Source: Flavobacterium luteum (GTDB taxonomy: Bacteria > Bacteroidota > Bacteroidia > Flavobacteriales > Flavobacteriaceae). Taken from it: a stretch of 64,000 bases of DNA. The stretch is from assembly GCF_008806775.1 (NCBI RefSeq), contig NZ_WAEM01000003.1:124001-188000 (forward strand), given 5' to 3'. This document shows, one piece after another, positions 17,313 to 24,680 of the stretch (its first letter is position 1; the number at the start of each line of letters is the position of its first letter). The translations under genes were made by a program, and so were the position numbers. The notes beneath the pieces were generated by a model. That model saw only the letters and a program-made list of their open reading frames with translations, did not search any database and had not been told where the DNA came from.

Positions 17313-17903
17313 ATGTTCACAGGAATTATAGAAACACTTGGTACCATTCAAGAAATTAAAAAAGACAACACGAATTTACATATTACAATTCGCTCCTCAC
17401 TTGCTGACGAGCTAAAAATAGACCAAAGCGTTGCTCATAACGGTGTTTGTCTTACAGTTGTCGCTATTACAGAAAATCATTACACTGTAACTGCAATTCA
17501 AGAAACAATAGAAAAAACAAATTTATTAGATTGGGAAGCTGGCGATACCGTAAATCTGGAAAGAGCTATGAAACTTGGCGATCGTCTAGACGGGCATATC
17601 GTTCAAGGACATGTGGATCAAACGGGAACATGTAAATCAATTACAGAAGTGAATGGCAGTTGGTATTATTCATTTGAGTTCGATGAAAAACTTAATAATA
17701 TGACAATTGAAAAGGGTTCTATTACTGTTAACGGTGTGAGTTTAACGGTTGTAAATTCAAAGGAAAATGAATTTAGCGTCGCTATTATTCCGTACACCTA
17801 CGAACACACTAATTTTAAAAAATTTAAAATTGGCACAAAAATAAACCTTGAATTTGATGTTATAGGAAAATACGTAAGTCGTCTTTATTCAAGAAAACTT
17901 TAG
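17313..17903 (+). CDS. ribE: Riboflavin synthase, alpha subunit
   Basis: This 196-residue protein begins MFTGIIETLGTIQEI and is built of two tandem lumazine-binding beta-barrels (about 1-95 and 96-190). Each has a GVxLTV motif (HNGVCLTVVAITE and VNGVSLTVVNSKE) and a GH(I/V)xQGHVD site between them. It dismutates two 6,7-dimethyl-8-ribityllumazine molecules to riboflavin. It stands alone, with a terminator directly after the stop. Confidence 0.97.
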   Translation: MFTGIIETLGTIQEIKKDNTNLHITIRSSLADELKIDQSVAHNGVCLTVVAITENHYTVTAIQETIEKTNLLDWEAGDTVNLERAMKLGDRLDGHIVQGHVDQTGTCKSITEVNGSWYYSFEFDEKLNNMTIEKGSITVNGVSLTVVNSKENEFSVAIIPYTYEHTNFKKFKIGTKINLEFDVIGKYVSRLYSRKL

Positions 17904-17910
17904 ATTAAAA

Positions 17911-17938
17911 AAAACTCCAATTTACAAAGGAGTTTTCT
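17911..17938. terminator. Bidirectional terminator after ribE
   Basis: AAAACTCC (17911-17918) and GGAGTTTT (17929-17936) form the stem. The right arm overlaps the last codons of the convergent small PID-CTERM-like gene. Confidence 0.8.
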
Positions 17939-18131
17939 TATTTATTTTTAAATTATTTATTTTATAAAGCCCAAAAAAAACAGCAATAAAAAGCAACACC
18001 ACAACACTGCCATCAATGGGTAAACCTGGCGGTGGCGGGATTCCGGGAGGCGGCGGTCCTTTAGGCCCAGCAAAAGCTGATGCACAGACAAGGCCCAAAA
18101 CACCTAAAATGCTATTTGGGGGTAATCTCAT
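17922..18131 (-). CDS. Small PID-CTERM-like exported protein
   Basis: This 69-residue protein opens with an N-terminal hydrophobic signal (SILGVLGLVCASAFA, cleavage likely after AFA). A short mature part of mainly Gly and Pro follows (GPKGPPPPGIPPPPG). It then has the tripeptide PID in LPIDG, one hydrophobic helix (about 44-57) and a basic end (NNLKINKK). Motif, helix and basic tail form a tripartite C-terminal sorting signal. NCBI protein families name such flavobacterial tails PID-CTERM, by analogy with exosortase/archaeosortase substrates. The mature part would be under 25 residues, so its job is unclear. No sortase-like gene is in the window. Confidence 0.7.
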   Translation of the reverse strand: MRLPPNSILGVLGLVCASAFAGPKGPPPPGIPPPPGLPIDGSVVVLLFIAVFFGLYKINNLKINKKTPL

Positions 18132-18300
18132 GGATGTAAAAGTAATTAAAAAAAGTTTTTGTCAAAATTATTTTTAAATAATTTATTATTAACGGAATAC
18201 AAATACTAAATTAAAAACTTTTATAAAAAAATGATTAATTGTTTGTATGCTAATAAGACAGAAATCTATAAGCTTTTTGGCAGAAAAAATTTAAATATAA

Positions 18301-18327
18301 AAAAGCCTCGCTTTTTTGCGAGGCTTA
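18301..18327 (-). terminator. Terminator after ahcY
   Basis: On the minus strand AAGCCTCGC pairs with GCGAGGCTT around a short A-rich loop and is followed by T residues. It lies about 35 bases after the ahcY stop. Confidence 0.85.
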
Positions 18328-18363
18328 AATATGAATGAATAAATCACTATTCTAATCAGCAAT

Positions 18364-19680
18364 CTAGTATCTGTAATACTCTGGTTTAAAAGGTCCTTCA
18401 ACAGGAACTCCAATATAATCTGCTTGATCTTTTCGCAACGTTTCTAATTCAACTCCTAATTTAGCCAAGTGCAAAGCCGCCACTTTTTCATCTAAGTGTT
18501 TTGGCAACATATATACTTCATTATTGTATGCTGCGCTGTTTTTCCATAACTCAATTTGAGCTAGAGTTTGGTTGGTAAATGAATTACTCATTACAAAACT
18601 AGGGTGACCTGTAGCACAACCAAGGTTCACCAAACGACCTTCAGCAAGAACTAAAATATCAACACCATCAATAGTGTATTTATCCACTTGTGGTTTAATT
18701 TCGACTTTAGTATTACCGTAGTTTTTGTTCAACCAAGCCATATCGATTTCATTGTCAAAATGTCCAATGTTACACACAATCGTTTTGTCTTTCATAGCAC
18801 GGAAATCACTTTCTAAAACGATATCTTTATTTCCAGTTGTAGTAATAACAATATCGGCAGTTGAGATAACAGTAGCTAATTTTTTAACTTCAAAGCCGTC
18901 CATTGCAGCTTGTAAAGCACAAATAGGATCAATTTCAGTAACGGTAACAATAGAGCCGGCACCTTTAAATGAAGCTGCAGTTCCTTTTCCAACATCACCG
19001 TAACCACAAACGATTATTCTTTTTCCAGCCAACATAATATCAGTTGCTCTACGAACTGCGTCAACAGCACTTTCTTTACAACCATATTTATTATCGAACT
19101 TCGATTTTGTAACTGAATCATTTACATTAATAGCTGGCATTGGCAACGTTCCCGCTTTTACTCTTTCGTATAATCTGTGTACACCAGTTGTAGTTTCTTC
19201 AGACAATCCTTTGATTCCGGCAACTAATTCCGGGAAACGGTCAATCACCATATTGGTCAAATCACCACCATCATCCAAAATCATATTCAATGGTTTTCTG
19301 TCTTCGCCAAAGAATAATGTTTGCTCGATACACCAGTCAAAAGATTCTTCGTCAAGACCTTTCCAAGCATAAACTTGAATTCCAGCAGCAGCAATTGCAG
19401 CAGCAGCCTGATCTTGAGTAGAGAAAATGTTACAAGAACTCCAAGTCACTTCAGCACCAAGAGCAATTAAAGTCTCAATCAAAACGGCAGTTTGTATCGT
19501 CATGTGCAAACATCCCGCAATACGAGCACCAGCAAGAGGTTGTTCGTTTTTATATTCTGCACGAAGTGCCATTAAACCTGGCATTTCAGCTTCTGCTAAT
19601 TCAATTTCTTTTCTTCCCCAAGCCGCTAGAGAAATGTCTTTTACTTTGAAAGCCACATAAGGCATAGTCGATGTACTCAT
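18364..19680 (-). CDS. ahcY: Adenosylhomocysteinase
   Basis: This 438-residue protein has the substrate-domain motifs [17 protein letters not shown] (near 55) and [17 protein letters not shown]. It also carries [11 protein letters not shown] and the NAD-binding [15 protein letters not shown] (near 225). It ends in the invariant [10 protein letters not shown], where the Lys and Tyr contact NAD of the neighbouring subunit. It hydrolyses S-adenosylhomocysteine to adenosine and homocysteine in the methyl cycle. It stands alone with its own promoter and terminator. Confidence 0.98.
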   Translation of the reverse strand: MSTSTMPYVAFKVKDISLAAWGRKEIELAEAEMPGLMALRAEYKNEQPLAGARIAGCLHMTIQTAVLIETLIALGAEVTWSSCNIFSTQDQAAAAIAAAGIQVYAWKGLDEESFDWCIEQTLFFGEDRKPLNMILDDGGDLTNMVIDRFPELVAGIKGLSEETTTGVHRLYERVKAGTLPMPAINVNDSVTKSKFDNKYGCKESAVDAVRRATDIMLAGKRIIVCGYGDVGKGTAASFKGAGSIVTVTEIDPICALQAAMDGFEVKKLATVISTADIVITTTGNKDIVLESDFRAMKDKTIVCNIGHFDNEIDMAWLNKNYGNTKVEIKPQVDKYTIDGVDILVLAEGRLVNLGCATGHPSFVMSNSFTNQTLAQIELWKNSAAYNNEVYMLPKHLDEKVAALHLAKLGVELETLRKDQADYIGVPVEGPFKPEYYRY

Positions 19681-19711
19681 TTATAGTATATTTGTAATTA
19701 TAAAATTTTTG

Positions 19712-19719
19712 CAAATTTA
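19712..19719 (-). promoter_or_regulatory. -7 box of ahcY
   Basis: TAAATTTG on the minus strand (complement of 19712-19719) matches TANNTTTG and gives a leader of about 27 bases. No clear -33 TTG is seen. Confidence 0.5.
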
Positions 19720-19807
19720 GGTAATAACTTATAATTTAAAAAGGATTTTGTACTATTTGTGAATTGTTTAATTTCGTAATCTTTTAAATATCAATAAAAT
19801 AATTTTT

Positions 19808-19925
19808 ATTTACTTCGTCCGTTCGCTAGCTCGGGTGAAGCTATTTCCCGCTTTCGCCTTTATCTTTGTCCTCTCGAATTTTAGGGACTACAAAGGATAC
19901 CGGCTCAATCGGGGCTAAAAAAACT
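19808..19925. other. GC-rich, structured non-coding block
   Basis: This block is clearly richer in G and C than its surroundings and has no good reading frame. It contains interrupted inverted repeats: TATCTTTGTCC pairs with ACAAAGGATA with a one-base bulge, and shorter GC-rich pairs flank it. From memory, similar sentences (CTTCGTCCGTTCGCT ... ATCGGGGCTA) recur between genes in Flavobacterium genomes, which would make it a dispersed repeat or a decayed element. The window has only this copy. Confidence 0.45.
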
Positions 19926-19935
19926 TTACACTAAG

Positions 19936-20568
19936 ATGCCTGTTTATAAAACCATAAATTTTAACACTGCTACTCAAATTTTGGTTTGGAAAATAACCGA
20001 GTCTTTCGAGCAATTATTTAATGAAGTCCAACTGAACGAAAAAAGCAAACTTCGTTTAAACGGAATGAAATCGGTTTTACACCAACGTGCTTTTTTGAGT
20101 GTTCGAAAACTACTTCAAGAAATTGGCTATACTGATTATGATTTGTTTTATGACGAGTTTGGCAAACCACATTTAAACGATGGGAACCACATTTCAATTA
20201 CCCATTCACATGAGTTTTCAGCATTAATTATAAGTAATCAAAAAGTTGGAATTGATATAGAAATGCAAAGAGAAAAAATAAAAAACATAGCCGATAAATT
20301 TATTGATTATGAGTTTAATTATTTAAACAAAGAGGATACTCAGGATTATTTAAGCAAACTAACAGTTATTTGGGGTGTCAAAGAATCCATTTTTAAAATC
20401 AGAAATGAACCTGGAATTAGCTTTAAAAAGAATATAAAAGTAAATAGTTTTCAACTTGCAAATAAGCAAGCATTAGCATGGCTTAAAATGGATATGATTA
20501 AGGAACCATTTTCAGTGTTTTTTGAAGAGATAGAAAATTTTACCTTAGTTTATGCTTTCGAAAAATAG
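19936..20568 (+). CDS. 4'-phosphopantetheinyl transferase superfamily protein
   Basis: This 210-residue protein has the magnesium/CoA motifs VGIDIEMQ (near 100) and WGVKESIFKI (near 145), the Sfp-type signature (V/I)G(I/V)D...WxxKE...K. The N-terminal part has ISITHSHEF, matching the usual S-H-S region. It transfers the phosphopantetheine arm to carrier proteins. Whether the target is the fatty-acid ACP or a secondary-metabolism carrier cannot be told. It is the first gene of a five-gene plus-strand run; the next gene starts 18 bases later. Confidence 0.9.
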   Translation: MPVYKTINFNTATQILVWKITESFEQLFNEVQLNEKSKLRLNGMKSVLHQRAFLSVRKLLQEIGYTDYDLFYDEFGKPHLNDGNHISITHSHEFSALIISNQKVGIDIEMQREKIKNIADKFIDYEFNYLNKEDTQDYLSKLTVIWGVKESIFKIRNEPGISFKKNIKVNSFQLANKQALAWLKMDMIKEPFSVFFEEIENFTLVYAFEK

Positions 20569-20586
20569 TATTCAGTATATCAAAAA

Positions 20587-21309
20587 ATGACAAATATTTA
20601 TTCCGATATTTTAAAATCGAAAATCGAAAATCGAAAATTATTAGCCATTCTACTCGATCCTGACAAAGTCGATTTAGATAATTCCGCAATTTTAATTGAA
20701 AAAATTAATCAATCCCCAGCAACTCATATTTTTGTAGGGGGTAGCTTGGTTTTATCAAACAAAATAGATGATTTAATTTTGAAATTACAACAAGATTGTG
20801 AGTTGCCTATCATTCTTTTTCCAGGCAATCCATCACAGATTTCAAGTTTTGCAGATGGAATTTTATTTCTCTCGCTAATTTCTGGTCGAAATCCAGATTA
20901 TTTAATAGAACATCATGTAAACGCTATTCCAATTTTAAAACAGACTAATCTAGAGGTTATATCTACTGGGTACATCCTCATAGAAAGTGGCAATGAAACT
21001 GCAGTTTCTAGAGTGAGTCAAACTAAACCATTAGCGAGAAATAATGCAGAATATATTCTTCAAACAGCACAAGCTGGTGAAGTGTTGGGCAATAAATTGA
21101 TTTATTTAGAGGCAGGAAGCGGAGCTGATTATACGGTTCCTCAAAAAGTGGTGACACTAGTTTCTAAAAATATTGGAGTGCCCGTTATTGTTGGTGGTGG
21201 AATTACAGATTTGAGAATAATTCAAAAAATGTATGATGCTGGAGCAGATTTGGTAGTTATTGGTACTGCTTTCGAAAACAACTTGAACTTTTTTAATACC
21301 TATATATGA
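20587..21309 (+). CDS. Geranylgeranylglyceryl phosphate synthase (PcrB/GGGPS family)
   Basis: This 240-residue TIM barrel has LLDPDKVDLDN (near 21), LFPGNPSQISSFAD (near 77), LIYLEAGSGADY (near 173), VGGGITDLR and the phosphate-binding GADLVVIGTAFE near the end. The family transfers a long prenyl chain to sn-glycerol-1-phosphate, making an archaeal-type ether. Group II enzymes occur in Bacteroidota, where the physiological product is not fully settled. Its ATGA stop overlaps the start of the pnuC-like gene, indicating coupled translation. Confidence 0.92.
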   Translation: MTNIYSDILKSKIENRKLLAILLDPDKVDLDNSAILIEKINQSPATHIFVGGSLVLSNKIDDLILKLQQDCELPIILFPGNPSQISSFADGILFLSLISGRNPDYLIEHHVNAIPILKQTNLEVISTGYILIESGNETAVSRVSQTKPLARNNAEYILQTAQAGEVLGNKLIYLEAGSGADYTVPQKVVTLVSKNIGVPVIVGGGITDLRIIQKMYDAGADLVVIGTAFENNLNFFNTYI

Positions 21310-21926
21310 TAGAGTTTTTTCTGGACGCCTATAAAAATGCAACAGTATTTCAAATAGTTATTGAGTTTTTAGCATTTGTACTTGGTATTTTAAGTGTTTG
21401 GTTTGCTAAAAAAGAAAACATCTGGGTCTATCCAACAGGATTGTTAGCAACAATTCTCACATCCTATTTGCTATACATTGCAGGATACTTGGGAGATATG
21501 ATGATTAATGTTTATTTCACTATAATGAGCCTTTACGGTTGGTATTATTGGTCAAAAAAAGACAATAACGACACTAATCTTGCAATCACAAGAATTAATG
21601 ATAAAGAAAAAATAATTGGAATTGTATTGTTTTTTATAACAATTTTTGTAGTTTTCGGAATCTATAATTACTTTGATTATGAAATAAAAATTGAGAATTA
21701 TTTTGATATTTTTACTTCGGGCATTTTCTTTACCGCAATGTGGTATATGGCTAAGAAGAAGATTGAAAACTGGACACTTTGGATTTTTGGCGACATTATT
21801 GTTGTTCCATTATATGCCTATAGAGGTTTAGGGATGTTAGCGTTGCAATATTTAATTTTTACAATTTTAGCTATAGCGGCTTATTTAGAATGGAAGAAAA
21901 TCTTAAACAACAACATACAACAATAG
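21306..21926 (+). CDS. PnuC-family vitamin transporter (nicotinamide riboside or thiamine)
   Basis: This 206-residue protein has about seven hydrophobic segments and the PnuC-type motifs KKENIWVYPTGLLATIL, DMMINVYFTIMSLYGWYYW and NWTLWIFGDIIVVPLY. PnuC carriers move an uncharged vitamin across the inner membrane, and a kinase then traps it. The next gene is a NadR-like P-loop kinase, which favours nicotinamide riboside. However, the cluster ends at a TPP-riboswitch-controlled outer-membrane receptor, so the thiamine paralogue PnuT is a real alternative. It overlaps the GGGPS gene by 4 bases and the kinase gene by 37. Confidence 0.88.
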   Translation: MIEFFLDAYKNATVFQIVIEFLAFVLGILSVWFAKKENIWVYPTGLLATILTSYLLYIAGYLGDMMINVYFTIMSLYGWYYWSKKDNNDTNLAITRINDKEKIIGIVLFFITIFVVFGIYNYFDYEIKIENYFDIFTSGIFFTAMWYMAKKKIENWTLWIFGDIIVVPLYAYRGLGMLALQYLIFTILAIAAYLEWKKILNNNIQQ

Positions 21927-24004
21927 TAAAATTTGCGCTTTTTGGTCCTGAAAGCACCGGAAAAACAACTTTGGCTACACAATTAGCAGATTATTTTGAT
22001 ACGGTTTGGGCTCCTGAATACGCTCGAGAATATCTTGAAAATAAATTAGATAAAACAGGACAAATTTGTGAGCCAGAAGATTTATTGCCAATAGCAATAG
22101 GACAAACAAAAGCAGAAAACGATGCGCTACTTACAGCTAACAAATATCTTTTTTGCGACACCTCTTTATTGGTTACAAAAGTTTTTTCGGAAATAGCGTA
22201 TAATTTTTGCGATCCAGTTCTAAATAAAGCGGCAAGAAAACACAAATACGATTTGTTCTTTTTGACAGATATTGATGTGCCTTGGCAACAAGATGGTTTA
22301 AGAGATCAACCTAACGATAGAGAAAACACATTTGCTATCTTTAAAAACGCATTAATTGAAAATAACAAGCCGTTTATAACACTCTCAGGTGATGCTGATT
22401 CGAGATTTGAGCAAGCAAAAAGTATCATCTACAACTTAGAGAAGGCCAAAGAGTTGGGGTTTTCTTCCTATGATTACGTTCAAATTTATGAAAAAGGAAT
22501 CCCACTAGATACGATTAAACAGCATTTAAATATTTTTAAATTTGGTATTTCTAAAGCAATTTTAATAAGACCAGCTGCTAAAAATGATGGAATTGTAAAA
22601 TTAAGCAAAGAAGATTTTCAATCATTTTCAAATATACTAGACGAAAAGAGCAAAACTCTTAAGCTTAAAAAATTTGTCCCAGCTTCTGGAGCTGCAAGCA
22701 GAATGTTTAAGTTTTTGAGCGAGTTTATAAATGATTTTGATCCTGAGAACGAAACCATAAATGCTTATGTAAACAGAAAAAATGCAACGAGTCTTACCGT
22801 GTTTTTAACTGGTTTAGAAAAATTTCCATTTTTTGAAAAAATTGATAAGAAATTAAAAGAATTGCATGATGATTTCAAATTTTGGGAAAGCGACAAAAAG
22901 AATTATCATTTTATAAAATTACTTTTAGAATCGGAACATTTTGATTTTGCTAATAAACCTAAAGCCGTACTTCCTTTTCATAAGTATGCTACACATATAG
23001 CAACACCTATAGAAGAACATTTAAACGAAGCAGTATTATATGCTAACACGAATGAAGTTTCAAACCTTCACTTTACAATATCCGAAAAACACAGACCACA
23101 ATTTAACGCAATAATTGAGCAAGTAAAACACAAAGTCGAATCAAAATACAACGGTAAAATTAACATTAATTTTACGGTTCAAAAATCGGCAACAGATACT
23201 ATCGCTGTCGATTTTAACAACGAACCCTTTAGAGATGAAAACGGTCATCTTGTTTTTAGACCCGCCGGACACGGTGCGTTGATTGACAATTTAAATGATC
23301 TTGATGCCGATATTGTTTTTGTAAAAAATATAGATAATGTTATTCAGAATCATCTAGAAACCATTGCTTTATACAAAAAAGGATTGGCGGGAATTCTTGT
23401 AGAATTACAAGAGCAAGTTTTTAATTTCTTGAATAAAATTGAGAACGAAGAAATTCAAGAAGAAGATTTTGAAATTATTTTTTTATTTATTCAAAACAGA
23501 TTATTCATTTCAATTGCTGAAGACTTCTTAAAATATACTCATGAAAATAAGGTAGTTTATATTAAAAATATTCTAAACAGACCCATACGTGTTTGCGGAA
23601 TGGTGAAAAACGAAGGAGAAGCTGGAGGAGGCCCGTTTTGGGTTCAAGATCAAAAAGGAAATGTTTCATTACAAATTATAGAAACCTCACAGATAGATTT
23701 ACAAAACTTAAATCAGAAGAAAATTTTAGAGAGTTCAACCTATTTTAATCCAGTAGATTTAGTTTGCGGAATTAAAGATTACAAAGGCAATAAATTTAAT
23801 TTATTAGATTATATAGATTCATCGGCGGGTTTTATAGTAGAAAAAAACAAAAACGGAAGAGACCTAAAAGCGTATGAATTACCCGGATTATGGAACGGTG
23901 CCATGGCAAAATGGATGACTATTTTTGTAGAAGTGCCTATTGTAACATTTAATCCTGTAAAAACCGTAAATGATTTGCTAAAAGCAGCACATCAACCGCA
24001 ATAA
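21890..24004 (+). CDS. Fusion of a NadR-like ribosylnicotinamide kinase and a DUF4301 domain
   Basis: In this 704-residue protein residues 1-185 are a P-loop kinase of the NadR C-terminal type, with Walker A GPESTGKTT (near 19), WAPEYAREYLE and FCDTSLLVTKV. Residues 195-700 are DUF4301, beginning SYDYVQIYEKGIPLDTI and containing FVPASGAASRMFKFL (near 255) and HLVFRPAGHGALIDNLNDLDADIVFVKNIDN. The latter resembles sugar-1-phosphate nucleotidyltransferase motifs. The frame runs through the junction without a start for the second domain, so this is a true fusion. It probably phosphorylates the substrate of the adjacent PnuC-type carrier. DUF4301 activity is unknown. Confidence 0.85.
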   Translation: MEENLKQQHTTIVKFALFGPESTGKTTLATQLADYFDTVWAPEYAREYLENKLDKTGQICEPEDLLPIAIGQTKAENDALLTANKYLFCDTSLLVTKVFSEIAYNFCDPVLNKAARKHKYDLFFLTDIDVPWQQDGLRDQPNDRENTFAIFKNALIENNKPFITLSGDADSRFEQAKSIIYNLEKAKELGFSSYDYVQIYEKGIPLDTIKQHLNIFKFGISKAILIRPAAKNDGIVKLSKEDFQSFSNILDEKSKTLKLKKFVPASGAASRMFKFLSEFINDFDPENETINAYVNRKNATSLTVFLTGLEKFPFFEKIDKKLKELHDDFKFWESDKKNYHFIKLLLESEHFDFANKPKAVLPFHKYATHIATPIEEHLNEAVLYANTNEVSNLHFTISEKHRPQFNAIIEQVKHKVESKYNGKININFTVQKSATDTIAVDFNNEPFRDENGHLVFRPAGHGALIDNLNDLDADIVFVKNIDNVIQNHLETIALYKKGLAGILVELQEQVFNFLNKIENEEIQEEDFEIIFLFIQNRLFISIAEDFLKYTHENKVVYIKNILNRPIRVCGMVKNEGEAGGGPFWVQDQKGNVSLQIIETSQIDLQNLNQKKILESSTYFNPVDLVCGIKDYKGNKFNLLDYIDSSAGFIVEKNKNGRDLKAYELPGLWNGAMAKWMTIFVEVPIVTFNPVKTVNDLLKAAHQPQ

Positions 24005-24006
24005 TT

Positions 24007-24411
24007 TTGGAAAAAGAAAAAATCATAACGGAGTTACAATTTAAAGCAGTACGCAGTTCAGGAGCGGGAGGTCAAAACGTGAATAAAGTTTCCTCAAAAG
24101 TAGTTTTGAGCTTTGATTTGAATTCCTCTAAAGCCTTATCTGAAGAGGAAAAATTGCAATTGGAAAACAAATTAGCGACAAGATTAACTTCTGATAATAT
24201 GCTTATTTTAAATTGCGATGAAGATCGAAGCCAACTCAAGAACAAAGAAATTGTTACTAAACGATTTCTAAATATAATAGCTGCTGGATTAGTAGTTCCA
24301 AAAATTAGAAAAGCAACTAAAATCCCTAAATCGGTTATCAAAAAAAGAATTAAAGACAAGAAAAATTTGTCGGAAATTAAACAATTAAGAAAAAGACCCG
24401 ACTTAAACTAA
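24007..24411 (+). CDS. arfB: ArfB/YaeJ-like peptidyl-tRNA hydrolase
   Basis: This 134-residue protein starts at TTG (24007), two bases after the previous stop. It carries the release-factor loop SSGAGGQNVNKVSSKV with the catalytic GGQ near residue 22, and ends in a basic tail (KKRIKDKKNLSEIKQLRKRPDLN) of the kind that enters the mRNA channel of stalled ribosomes. It frees ribosomes stuck on mRNAs lacking a stop codon. The domain composition (GGQ only, no codon-recognition domain) rules out a normal release factor. Confidence 0.9.
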   Translation: MEKEKIITELQFKAVRSSGAGGQNVNKVSSKVVLSFDLNSSKALSEEEKLQLENKLATRLTSDNMLILNCDEDRSQLKNKEIVTKRFLNIIAAGLVVPKIRKATKIPKSVIKKRIKDKKNLSEIKQLRKRPDLN

Positions 24412-24482
24412 TTAATATTTAGCGTTTTAACAATAAATAAAAATCAATAAGCTAAATTAACGAATAAATCAAAAAACTTTTT

Positions 24483-24490
24483 TAGATTTG
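24483..24490 (+). promoter_or_regulatory. -7 box in front of the TPP riboswitch
   Basis: TAGATTTG matches TANNTTTG and would start the transcript right at the 5' edge of the aptamer. A matching -33 element is not evident. Confidence 0.5.
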
Positions 24491-24575
24491 CAACGTCTCA
24501 AAGGGGTGCTCTAAATAACGAGCTGAGATTATACCCAACGAACCTGAACAGGTAATGCTGTTAAGGGAAAAAATG
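24491..24575 (+). promoter_or_regulatory. TPP (thiamine pyrophosphate) riboswitch
   Basis: The conserved THI-box elements appear in order. AAGGGGTGCTC is at 24501, GAGCTGAGATTATACCCA starts at 24520 (the pyrimidine-sensing CUGAGA), and CGAACCTGAACAGGTAATGCTG starts at 24539 (the pyrophosphate-binding part). AAGGGAAA closes the fold at 24563. The outer P1 stem is short. It lies about 100 bases upstream of the TonB-dependent receptor gene. TPP binding should reduce receptor synthesis. Confidence 0.95.
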
Positions 24576-24680
24576 ACAAAAACGGTAGAGTGCACGCTAT
24601 TTATTTGTCATAGGAAACAATCATTTATTAATTTAACAAAAGAATAATTCCCCCTTTTATTCGTAATTTTTTTTACGGAT
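24573..24680 (+). promoter_or_regulatory. Expression platform of the TPP riboswitch
   Basis: Two inverted repeats follow the aptamer. ATGACAAA (24573-24580) pairs with TTTGTCAT (24604-24611), with an inner GTGCAC-centred hairpin. ATTCGTAA (24659-24666) pairs with TTACGGAT (24673-24680), and the second arm covers the first two bases of the receptor start codon. No stem with a T tract is present, so control of translation initiation is more likely than termination. Confidence 0.5.

Noticed and set aside
18725..19003. Plus-strand open frames opposite ahcY
   Set aside because: They are antisense shadows of a highly conserved enzyme gene with no independent signal.
24573..24647. A 24-codon frame (MTKTVECTLFICHRKQ...) between the TPP aptamer and the receptor gene, possibly a leader peptide
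   Set aside because: It coincides with an inverted repeat in the expression platform and shows no coding character beyond an ATG; it is more likely structural RNA.
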